Below, one piece after another: positions 9,786 through 17,598 of a stretch of 21,894 nt of DNA. Made by a program: the position numbers and the translations under genes. Source of the stretch: Bacillota bacterium. Its GTDB lineage: Bacteria > Bacillota > Clostridia > Christensenellales > Borkfalkiaceae. Under the pieces are notes generated by a model, which made no database searches, had not been told where the DNA came from, and was given only the letters and a program-made list of their open reading frames with translations. Location: contig QAKE01000014.1 in the NCBI GenBank assembly GCA_003343995.1, positions 108,790 through 130,683 of the forward strand. The letters are read 5' to 3'. Numbering within the stretch: position 1 is the first letter of the stretch; the number at the start of each line of letters is the position of its first letter.

Positions 9786-9847
9786 AATATTCTCCTAAAA
9801 TAATTTTTCTGTTTCCGAAAATACGTCGCAAAGCGGGGAAAATTTTC

Positions 9848-12800
9848 TCAATCCTCTTTTTTCCGTATCGCTGCGGGGGCTCTGCTGTTTTGTCCGATTT
9901 CCGCATACGCGGCGGTCCTATCGTCCGCTGCGAGCGCGGGGCTCGAGGAGTTTTCTTCCTCCGCAGCAAAATAATAGATATAGAAGTACTCGAAATACGC
10001 CAGAGTAAAGCGGATTTCAAAGACGAGCATACCGTTTACGTTGCAGTCGAATTCTAATCTCAGCGTGCTCCTTCCCGCAGGAATATCGACTTTTATCTCG
10101 TGCCATTTATTATCGACGGGAGATTTAAGGTCCATCGGCAGTTGTTGAATTGCCCTAGGCGATTCAACTTCCATGATGAGAACATTCGTATCTCTTCCGA
10201 GGTTTATGCCTCCGATATTGCTCCAATCCCAGCCGGTCCAGGCGTCACCCGCTCCGCCGAAAATTTTGATTCTGTTTGTGCCGTCCGGCAATTTTTCCAT
10301 AACGAACGCCGGCATTTGCGGCGTAACCTGCGTTCCGCCGCAGAATACGTCTTTTTCCGTGATATTCGTATCGAAAATCACGCCTTCTTCCTTAACGTAT
10401 ACCGTGTAAATCGTTACGCCGTCAAGCGTCGTTCCCGAATAGTCGGCATACCCTGTAAAGCGCACGTCGTAATATCCGGATTCCGCGGGCGTAAAGCTTA
10501 CTTTGCCGTCTTTCTCTTCGAGCAACGTCCACTCTTCCCCGCCTGCTTGCCGGTATTCCGCGGTCCAGGACTCGAGCGGCAGCACACACTCCGGCTTATC
10601 CAGCACCACGGTGTCGCCCTGCACCATCACAGAGGGGATTTCCGCGATGACGTCGATTTCCCCGACGCGGAACGTATCTTCCGCGGTAACGGTGAGACCG
10701 CCCACGGTTGCCGACCAAACGATTTTACACGTTCCCCTTTCGGTAAAGGCAATGGAATAACTTCCGTCTGTTCCCGGCGCAACTTCGCGCTCCTCGTTAT
10801 CCCCGACGGAATAAACGAGTTTCCAATCCGCAGCGGCTAATTCTTCTTTGCTGAACACGTCGGAAACGAGTTTCGGCGCGCGCAGCACGAGGGGCTCGTC
10901 GTATTGATAATAATCGGGATAATCGACGGTTTCCATCGCAAGGCGTTCAAGGTATTTGAATTCGATATCGTCGAAATACAGCGCAACGCGCCCCTGCGCC
11001 AAAATGGTAAACGAACAAATCGTTGTTTTCAGCGTTTTGGTCAGGAATACGGTGTAATGATGTTCGCCCGCAAGTACTTCGAACTCCTCGGAACCATACC
11101 AGCCATCCGAAGCGCCCGTCCCGGTAAGGGTGTTTGAGGTTTTTCCTCCGCCCAATTCGATTTGCGTAGTATATCCCGCATCCGACTTCAGCCAGAAACT
11201 GACGGCGTTCACTCCGCGCTCATCGATAGAGGCTGCGGAAATTTCGTTGATTAAAAAACCTTGCCACCCATAAGAGATACACGGTCCGTACAGCGAATAA
11301 TCCCCGCTCTTAGACCAAGTATCGTTGAGAGAGAAATCGCTGAGGCCCACATTATAATATCCCCCGTCATGGAGAAAACGGCTTTCCTCGTATACGTCGT
11401 TACCCACTAAACAGTTGTTGCCCGCAGCGTCTTCCGGCTCAAAGTCGATGACGTTATCGCCTGCGTGAATGTATTTTTCCGTTACCGCCTCTCTGCGGAT
11501 GCCGCCGTAGGTAACGATATAGCGGAATTCATACCATACCGCGTTTTCCGCATGGAAACCGTCTTCCGCACTCGTCCAGTTGCTTTGCCCCTTTTTACGG
11601 TAATATTTTTCGACGGCAGCCTGCTGCAGCTCGTCATCGGTATAAATTTCGCTTGTAAGTTCCGGTTCGGGCAGAGAAGTCGACGTAATAAACAACGGAT
11701 TGATGAATACATCCAACGTCAACACGTTTTTTTGCAGGCAGAGTGCCAGCCGCTGTTCTCTCTTTTCGCCGAACGGGTCGGTAAACTCGTATTTTAAGAA
11801 ATATTCCCCGCTACTCAGTCCGTTGCCGACGGCGATTTCGCTGCCTACGGACAGCCCCGTTTTCACCGTTTCGCCTTCGGCGTCCAAAACGGAAACGGAC
11901 AGATTTTCGATATAACGGCTATCGTAACGGAATATCCATTCCACGGCATGACTTTCGCCATAGATAACGCCGATATCTTCTGCGCCGTAAAGCAGTTCTT
12001 CTAAAGTACTCGAAGTTTTCTCGGTAATTTGAAACCGGTCGAAAAACAAATCTACTGCATATAATTCTTGATTTTTAACGGAAACCGCGTTAAGTTTTTC
12101 CTTTAAAACGTTCTCGTCAGCGCCCTCTTTCTCCGGCAGGCGGAAAATTTCGTTCCAGCCCGGATTCAACGCCGCGGAGTGGTAAATCATCTCTTCTCCG
12201 ATTTTCAAGCCGACGGAAACGTTGCACGCTGCGGAACTCCAAATTCTGTACGAAACGCAATTCTTTGTACCGAAAGTATCGCCGTTGACCGCGCGAACGA
12301 CGACCTCGCCGCCGTCAAGATTGATTTCTCCCGATAAATATCCGGACAAATCGCCCGACGGCCTTTGCATTTTTTCAGAATTTTCCAATTTGATTTCTCC
12401 GATAGCAGCCTCTATGCCGTTGTCGGATTCCAAGGTAATGCGCAATCCCTCTGCACTTTCGATACCGTAATCGTCAAGCCAGAATCCGCAGGATTTCGTG
12501 CTCGGCTGAACGCTGTCGACACCGAACGTCGCCGCGCCGATTTTGTCTTTCGCCGCGTTTTTCCATTCCCCGCCGGATAACACCTGTATGTTGACGGTAA
12601 GGCTTTCGCCCCTCCGGTTTTCTACGGCGAGCGAAAGGCGGTTATAGCCCGACCAATCGTTAAATGCAAAATAATCGGAAAAACGCAGTTCCACTTTATT
12701 TTGCGTCGATTGGACGCGCAGTTTTCCGCCTTCCACCCAGGCGGTGCTATTCCAAAGCTGCGCCTCGTTTGCGTTATCGAAATCCGTCAGCAACGGTTTT

Positions 12801-13693
12801 TCGTTGACGATTAAAGTCATGGTAAATGTTTCGGATTCATTGCCCGCGGCGTCTGCCGCCTTATACGACAAGATATACGTTCCCGTTTGGGCGGTCATGA
12901 GATAGCCGTCTGAAACGGCGACATCCTCTCCGGACGCATTCTTCGCCGTTACGGTATATTCCGTTCTTCCCGTATCGATCACGTTCACAACGGGCAATTT
13001 CGTTTTTCCCTCTTCCGCCCATACGACGAGCGTATCGGGCGCGTCGATGACGGGCGCCGTTGTATCGGAAACAAGGATTTTATAAGAATCGGCAACCTTA
13101 TTACCCGAAAAATCGCTCACTCCGTACGTAAGGGTATATTCCCCGGTTTCGGATAAAAACAGAACGTCCGCATCCGCTGCGAGCGGCGTTTCCTTTTCTC
13201 CGAAACGCAAGGAAATCGGGTAAACGGAGAGAACCGTTGCGCAATTGTCCTGCGCTACAACGGTTTTCAAATCGTCTTGCAATTTTGTATAAAACCCTAT
13301 CTCCGCCTGCTTGTCGATTACTTTCTTTACGACGGAAGGCGCGATTCTGTCCACGGCGGTAAATACTATCGTTTCTTTTTTCTGAGATTTTGTATCGCCG
13401 TTCTCCGAAAAAACAACGCTGTATTCATACTTCCCCAATACGTCCGGGGTAAAAGAATTGCCGTTAAGTTTTGCGTCAGAAGACGCGGGACCTTTCAGTT
13501 CCGTCGCAATTGCCGTCGTCTGCCCCTGCAAATGGAACTCAGGGGTATACAATACGCCCGCGTCAATCAGGGTTTCTTCGGGCAATCGGTAATTTGAACC
13601 GTTATTGCATCCAACCGATACGACCAGCGTCGCGCTTAACATGCAGCAGCCCGCCAAAACGGCAAACAGTTTTTTTAACTTTCCTTTTTTCAT
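9848..13693 (-). CDS. Large modular surface lipoprotein (Ig-like and CBM-like)
   Basis: A 1281-residue lipoprotein with lipobox SVGC (C29). The order is: Ig/HYR-like modules to about residue 300, including DRIAPSVV near 115 and DTTAPVID near 210; a beta-sandwich, probably carbohydrate-binding, from DFDNANEAQLWNS near 303; further Ig-like stretches; a second sandwich from DFEPEDAAGN near 746; another Ig-like module; and a C-terminal module at about 1105-1250 with WTGWDWSN. That last module and the one near 746 have counterparts in the 697-residue protein just upstream. Beyond the shared module is an extra tail of about 30 residues. No catalytic domain is recognised, so it is probably a cell-surface glycan-binding protein. 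AAGGAG lies only 3 bases from ATG, closer than usual. Confidence 0.82.
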   Translation of the reverse strand: MKKGKLKKLFAVLAGCCMLSATLVVSVGCNNGSNYRLPEETLIDAGVLYTPEFHLQGQTTAIATELKGPASSDAKLNGNSFTPDVLGKYEYSVVFSENGDTKSQKKETIVFTAVDRIAPSVVKKVIDKQAEIGFYTKLQDDLKTVVAQDNCATVLSVYPISLRFGEKETPLAADADVLFLSETGEYTLTYGVSDFSGNKVADSYKILVSDTTAPVIDAPDTLVVWAEEGKTKLPVVNVIDTGRTEYTVTAKNASGEDVAVSDGYLMTAQTGTYILSYKAADAAGNESETFTMTLIVNEKPLLTDFDNANEAQLWNSTAWVEGGKLRVQSTQNKVELRFSDYFAFNDWSGYNRLSLAVENRRGESLTVNIQVLSGGEWKNAAKDKIGAATFGVDSVQPSTKSCGFWLDDYGIESAEGLRITLESDNGIEAAIGEIKLENSEKMQRPSGDLSGYLSGEINLDGGEVVVRAVNGDTFGTKNCVSYRIWSSAACNVSVGLKIGEEMIYHSAALNPGWNEIFRLPEKEGADENVLKEKLNAVSVKNQELYAVDLFFDRFQITEKTSSTLEELLYGAEDIGVIYGESHAVEWIFRYDSRYIENLSVSVLDAEGETVKTGLSVGSEIAVGNGLSSGEYFLKYEFTDPFGEKREQRLALCLQKNVLTLDVFINPLFITSTSLPEPELTSEIYTDDELQQAAVEKYYRKKGQSNWTSAEDGFHAENAVWYEFRYIVTYGGIRREAVTEKYIHAGDNVIDFEPEDAAGNNCLVGNDVYEESRFLHDGGYYNVGLSDFSLNDTWSKSGDYSLYGPCISYGWQGFLINEISAASIDERGVNAVSFWLKSDAGYTTQIELGGGKTSNTLTGTGASDGWYGSEEFEVLAGEHHYTVFLTKTLKTTICSFTILAQGRVALYFDDIEFKYLERLAMETVDYPDYYQYDEPLVLRAPKLVSDVFSKEELAAADWKLVYSVGDNEEREVAPGTDGSYSIAFTERGTCKIVWSATVGGLTVTAEDTFRVGEIDVIAEIPSVMVQGDTVVLDKPECVLPLESWTAEYRQAGGEEWTLLEEKDGKVSFTPAESGYYDVRFTGYADYSGTTLDGVTIYTVYVKEEGVIFDTNITEKDVFCGGTQVTPQMPAFVMEKLPDGTNRIKIFGGAGDAWTGWDWSNIGGINLGRDTNVLIMEVESPRAIQQLPMDLKSPVDNKWHEIKVDIPAGRSTLRLEFDCNVNGMLVFEIRFTLAYFEYFYIYYFAAEEENSSSPALAADDRTAAYAEIGQNSRAPAAIRKKED

Positions 13694-13739
13694 AAACTCC
13701 TTACCCCGTTATTTTTCTTTTACGTAACGTTTCAAATCA

Positions 13740-13780
13740 AACGGGGCGCCGTCCGCAACACGCGAAAAGCGCAACCCGTT
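13740..13780 (-). promoter_or_regulatory. Possible intercistronic stem-loop
   Basis: In the 100-base gap between the 697- and 1281-residue protein genes, AACGGG (13780-13775) can pair with CCCGTT (13745-13740) on the minus strand. The GC-rich interior can form smaller GCG/CGC hairpins. No T-run follows, so it is unlikely to be a strong terminator. It may be an mRNA stability, processing or attenuation element. The evidence is base pairing only. Confidence 0.3.
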
Positions 13781-13793
13781 CTTTTGAAATATT

Positions 13794-15887
13794 TTATTCC
13801 GCAGATACCTGCACCGCGGCTATCCAGTCGATATAAAGATCTCCGAATCCCCACGTGCGGATGTCGAGGCCGGTCATTCCGTTCAATTCGTATCCGAAAT
13901 CAAGCACGAGCGTGCTCTTTCCGGCAGGAATATCGAAATTCTTCGCTATCCACGAACCGCCGGCAGGTCTGACTTCCATCGGCAAAGCGGTCATTGCCGA
14001 GCCAGCTTCCACAACCATCACGAGTCTGTTTGCGCTTCCGCCGAGATTAAGCCCGCCGTCAAGGTTAGACCAATCCCAACCGGTCCATGAATCCATTACG
14101 TTCAATTTTAACTGAATTCTGTTTCCTCCGTCTTCGCTTGATACCACTTCAAACGCAGGAACTTCCGGATTTATCTGCGTTCCGCCGAGAAAGACGTCTT
14201 CCGCATTTGTTTCCGGCGAGAAAAGAATAAACTGCGCATAGTCTACCGGATATATTTTTTCCGTTTGTTCTCCATTGACGGAAACGACGGTTTTCACCTC
14301 ATAATTCTGCCGATTTTCCGCAGCGAAGGAATATTTTCCGTTGTCGGAAGCAATGGGCGTCCATTCGCCCGTTTCGGCTATCCGATAAGAAACCGCCGTT
14401 TCAAAAGAATCTGCACTGCCGAGCAGTTTCGGCGCGAAATCGAAGGAAATCGTTTCCGAAGTCGCGTCGTAATAACGCGGAACATTGGCTTCGGCGTTCA
14501 ATACCGTGCCTTCATCGTATTCCGCATAAAGTCCGTCCACCCAATAAGAAACCGTGTGAGCGCGCCAAGTAAAATCCGTCAAGGAAGCGTATTCGTTTTT
14601 CAGCGTTATAAACATTTCGTGCACGCCGGGTTCTATCGTAATATCGCAATACTCGTTAACGTGCTGCCCGGACGCGTCGATTCCGCTCAGCCAAATCTGC
14701 GTGGGATAAACGTCCTCATTTGAACACGCGGTAAAGGAGAACTTGGAGGTTGGGGCGGGCAATTTTATGCCGTTCGTCCACTTCGCGCCAGCCCAGGCGT
14801 CGCCCGTTATGATCATCATACTTTTCAATCCGTTCGAAGCCCACCCGTCGGTAATCTGCGTATAAACGTCGTTGTCGCCATTATAATAATTACCGCCGTT
14901 AAACGGATCCTCTCCTTCAAAATCGAGAACGGTGAATTTATCCCCGACGTAGGTATAATACAGGTTGACTTCCGCCGTGCGGCTCAGTTTCAGCGTGGTT
15001 TCCCTCTCGTTATTTTCGTTTAACGTATCGTAAACGTAATCTTGCAGCGGAGCGCAATCCGCCGCAACCGTCGTGCCGTATCCCTGATACGCAGCCGTCT
15101 TTTCGGAACTGAGAGATTCCGATAAAACAAAACCGTTTTCCGAGGAGACATATACGTTTTCGCGGTAAGTTGCCGCAGGGTATTCCCCGCCGTTGGCGTT
15201 CTGATAAGTTTCTACGTAACGGTCGATATATTCTTCCTTCAACGCCGTTGCGGTTGCGCCTGTAAATTCGTTCGCGTCGAGCGCCATTTCGACGATATCG
15301 ATCGGTCTGCGCGCGTTGTCAAGCGTCGTTTCGGCAAAGGTATAACTTTCCTTGCCCTCAGCATCTTCCGTCTTCAAATACGCAACGCCTATGTATTCCA
15401 GCGCCAGATTTTCGTCTTTTATATTCAAAACGGAGCCGTTCAGCGTATAAAACGCATCTTCCGCCTGTTCTTTATACGGCGCGGCGATTACATTCAGAAT
15501 TTCGCGTTTGCCTTCCGTATTGTCCGTTGAATACCCGTTCTCGGTCTTCCAATAATATTTTTCAGACAGAGTCGTTTCATCGACGGGATTTTCTCTGTAA
15601 TAAAAATCGGGTAAAATAAACGTTCCCGCAACAAAGGGCGTTCCGTCTTCTTTCAGCTTATCCACCGTCGCCGCATCGATTTTTGCAGTAAAGCGGATTC
15701 CGTTGTTTTGCGTTTCATCGGACGGAACCCGAACGGAAGCTCCCTGTTTCATTTCAAATCCGCCGGCAGTTTCGGCAAAAACGGCAGTATCGCGCAGCGT
15801 GATAATCGCTATCGTAACGCAGCATAAAGCCAAAACCGCGGTAAACATCGCTAATAAAACGGTTTTTATTTTTAATACCTTTTTCAT
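13794..15887 (-). CDS. Secreted modular protein, paralogue of the 1281-aa protein
   Basis: A 697-residue protein. I chose ATG at 15887 (MKKVLKIKTV) because GAGG lies 8 bases before it, whereas the ATG at 15893, which overlaps the preceding TGA, would be only 2 bases away. A long hydrophobic signal or anchor segment is followed by a probable cleavage near VFA-ETA. Then come a region beginning GASVRVPSDETQNNGIRF, a pattern I associate with uncharacterised secreted proteins of gut Clostridia; a beta-sandwich near 321 (DFEGEDPFNGG); an Ig-like stretch; and a C-terminal module from about 555 with GGTQINPEVPAF and WTGWDWSN. The last two modules recur in the 1281-residue neighbour. No lipobox, LPXTG, dockerin or SLH is seen, so it is either released or held by its N-terminal segment. 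Probably glycan-binding; no enzyme domain is recognised. Confidence 0.8.
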   Translation of the reverse strand: MKKVLKIKTVLLAMFTAVLALCCVTIAIITLRDTAVFAETAGGFEMKQGASVRVPSDETQNNGIRFTAKIDAATVDKLKEDGTPFVAGTFILPDFYYRENPVDETTLSEKYYWKTENGYSTDNTEGKREILNVIAAPYKEQAEDAFYTLNGSVLNIKDENLALEYIGVAYLKTEDAEGKESYTFAETTLDNARRPIDIVEMALDANEFTGATATALKEEYIDRYVETYQNANGGEYPAATYRENVYVSSENGFVLSESLSSEKTAAYQGYGTTVAADCAPLQDYVYDTLNENNERETTLKLSRTAEVNLYYTYVGDKFTVLDFEGEDPFNGGNYYNGDNDVYTQITDGWASNGLKSMMIITGDAWAGAKWTNGIKLPAPTSKFSFTACSNEDVYPTQIWLSGIDASGQHVNEYCDITIEPGVHEMFITLKNEYASLTDFTWRAHTVSYWVDGLYAEYDEGTVLNAEANVPRYYDATSETISFDFAPKLLGSADSFETAVSYRIAETGEWTPIASDNGKYSFAAENRQNYEVKTVVSVNGEQTEKIYPVDYAQFILFSPETNAEDVFLGGTQINPEVPAFEVVSSEDGGNRIQLKLNVMDSWTGWDWSNLDGGLNLGGSANRLVMVVEAGSAMTALPMEVRPAGGSWIAKNFDIPAGKSTLVLDFGYELNGMTGLDIRTWGFGDLYIDWIAAVQVSAE

Positions 15888-15889
15888 TT

Positions 15890-16045
15890 TCATTTCCTCA
15901 TTAATGGCGAAAGCGGGTCGTCTATCCCCAAAAGTTTCCAATTCAAATCCTCCGCCCCCGGATCCGTGTCGAAACCCGAGGACAGAATAACGTCGCTTTG
16001 CATTTTGAACATTTCCGCCGCCGGGCTTACATAAAGTTTTTTCAT
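15890..16045 (-). CDS. Small 51-residue protein of unknown function
   Basis: ATG at 16045 is preceded by AGGAGG at an ideal 7-base distance, the strongest ribosome-binding site in the locus. The product begins MKKLYVSPAAEMFKMQSDVI, ends DDPLSPLMRK, and has no signal peptide or membrane segment. Its TGA (15892-15890) overlaps an ATG of the next gene, and its last codons carry that gene's ribosome-binding site, so the two are translationally coupled. I do not recognise the family. Short peptides of the form MKKxYxxPxxE with a DVI motif are, to my recollection, common beside secreted proteins in gut Clostridia. It could be a coupling leader, a small regulator or a peptide precursor. Confidence 0.7.
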   Translation of the reverse strand: MKKLYVSPAAEMFKMQSDVILSSGFDTDPGAEDLNWKLLGIDDPLSPLMRK

Positions 16046-16095
16046 CTTTACTCCTCCTTTCTCTAAATTTAAATATTTCCGCCGCTTGTGCGGTC

Positions 16096-16929
16096 CTATT
16101 TCAAAATTTCAATCTGCATGCCGTCATACGCGAGAATCATGCCGTATTGCTCCGCGATGAAAGCGAGTTCTTCGTGCGTCTGTCGGCAGCAGTGCGCGAT
16201 ATGCGTTAAAACGAAACAAGTATCGGTATTGGTTATTTCGGCCGCGCACAGCTTGTCCCGTACCCGCCGGCATTGCGTAAGATTCATATGCCCGAAATAC
16301 TCTTTCTCAATCGTTCCGAACGTGCAATCAAGAGAAACCGCCTGCGCTTTTATTTTTTTCTCTTTGAGATAAGCGTAAACTTCTTCGGAAAGTTCGGGCG
16401 AATCCAACAGGTGCAAATAACTTTCCCCGTCCTTTTCCAGCAGGTAAACGTAACTCGTTTCGTCCAACATGTGTGCCGTCGGCAAAGCCGTTACGCGATA
16501 TGTACCGATTCTTTCGGGACAGAACGGTTTCAGTTCCAGAGCGCAGCTCAAACCGTTCCCGTCGGCAGAATAACCTCTTTTTACAAGACAGGCAACGGCG
16601 TTGGCGTTTCCGTAAACGGTAAGTTTTTTATAACCGATATTGAACGTATCTTGCTCTAACCGCGGCAGAAGGTCGCCATAATAAAAGTGGTCCGAATGCG
16701 TATGGGTGAGTAAAACGGATTGTATTTGCGACGAATCGATTTGATTTTCCGCAAAGTGCACCATCGACTCGGGGGGAAAATCGATTAGCAAATCGTCGTC
16801 GATTAAAATTCCCGTTCGGGTTCTGATTTCTTTTTCACCCTTTTTTCTTGCATTCTCGCATACACGGCATTTGCAAAACGGACTCGGTATTCCGCAGGAA
16901 TCCCCGGTGCCTAAATATCTAATTTTCAT
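16096..16929 (-). CDS. PhnP-like metallo-beta-lactamase-fold hydrolase
   Basis: A 277-residue cytoplasmic MBL-fold protein. The metal site HTHSDH is at 76-81, with further ligand candidates H153 (PTAH), D176 (LLDS), the LDCTF aspartate D201, H214 (FGHMN) and H243. An early CKCRVC cluster (C19, C21, C24) matches the structural zinc site of PhnP. PhnP is a phosphodiesterase acting on cyclic ribose phosphate, but there are no other phn genes here, so the substrate is probably a sugar phosphodiester or lactone-like intermediate of this pathway (inference). The start ATG overlaps the TGA of the upstream gene as ATGA, so it is translated together with the oxidoreductase pair. Confidence 0.85.
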   Translation of the reverse strand: MKIRYLGTGDSCGIPSPFCKCRVCENARKKGEKEIRTRTGILIDDDLLIDFPPESMVHFAENQIDSSQIQSVLLTHTHSDHFYYGDLLPRLEQDTFNIGYKKLTVYGNANAVACLVKRGYSADGNGLSCALELKPFCPERIGTYRVTALPTAHMLDETSYVYLLEKDGESYLHLLDSPELSEEVYAYLKEKKIKAQAVSLDCTFGTIEKEYFGHMNLTQCRRVRDKLCAAEITNTDTCFVLTHIAHCCRQTHEELAFIAEQYGMILAYDGMQIEILK

Positions 16930-17597
16930 AAATCCAATAACCCCGCGTCGACGGCTAAAAATACCGCGTTCTTTCCGTTTTGTACAGCATTCTTCAACTG
17001 CACTGCCAAAAAATCATCTGCCGTAAGAGTCGGTTTTATTTCATCGCCCTTATAATTCGGCTCTTGTTTGAAAAACCATGCCGTCTCGCGGTGTAAATCC
17101 AAGCGAATTTCGCCTAACGTTCCGTAAATACAACAATATTCCCTCTTTTCGCCCGCCGCGCCCGCGTACATCAATCGCACGACGGAACCGTTTTTCAGTT
17201 GATACGCGGCGAACCCGTGCCGATATTCCGAAACGCAGTCTTCCGACATTTTATTTTCGATTTCTTCGTTACATATTGCCAACATCAAATAAATACACGA
17301 AAATAATTTTTCCTCCGAAACGCCTTCCGGCGCGTTTAAAGAAAAGTCGACAGTTTGCACCGTGCCGATTTTGCCCTCCGCGACGAGGGAAAGAACTTTC
17401 GCCACAATCGGTTTGAATACAATTGCATCGACAAAAAATTTCTTTTCCGCCGAAACGGCGTCCGTATCTGTTTTTAACTCGGTGAAAAGCGCAACGTCCG
17501 CAGATTGCTCTACAATCTCGAAATCCGAACACGGATTGAAATAAGATAAAAACGCTTTACCGCTGTTCCCGTTAATCGATAACTTTATTTTTTCCAT
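16926..17597 (-). CDS. Shortened Gfo/Idh/MocA-like protein lacking the NAD motif
   Basis: 223 residues against about 330-400 for the family. The C-terminal part looks like Gfo/Idh/MocA: VAEGKIGTVQTVDFSL near 72-87, then IYGTLGEIRLDL and a final AVQNGKNAVFLAVDAGLLDL of the kind seen in family C-termini. The N-terminal Rossmann half is collapsed: there is no GxGxxG and no EKP lysine motif. It follows the full-length oxidoreductase by one base (TAA, one base, ATG) and overlaps the MBL gene. The reading frame is clean, so it is probably a stable pseudoenzyme or a partner subunit of the full-length protein. A degenerate relict is also possible. Confidence 0.65.
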   Translation of the reverse strand: MEKIKLSINGNSGKAFLSYFNPCSDFEIVEQSADVALFTELKTDTDAVSAEKKFFVDAIVFKPIVAKVLSLVAEGKIGTVQTVDFSLNAPEGVSEEKLFSCIYLMLAICNEEIENKMSEDCVSEYRHGFAAYQLKNGSVVRLMYAGAAGEKREYCCIYGTLGEIRLDLHRETAWFFKQEPNYKGDEIKPTLTADDFLAVQLKNAVQNGKNAVFLAVDAGLLDL

Positions 17598-17598
17598 A

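Noticed and set aside
15888..15941. An upstream ATG extending the 697-aa protein
   Set aside because: That stretch lies inside the 51-residue gene in another frame and would spoil the signal peptide.
16080..16095. A CCGC-TTGT-GCGG hairpin after the MBL gene
   Set aside because: The stem is only about 4-5 bp with no T-run on the minus strand, so it is not a convincing terminator.
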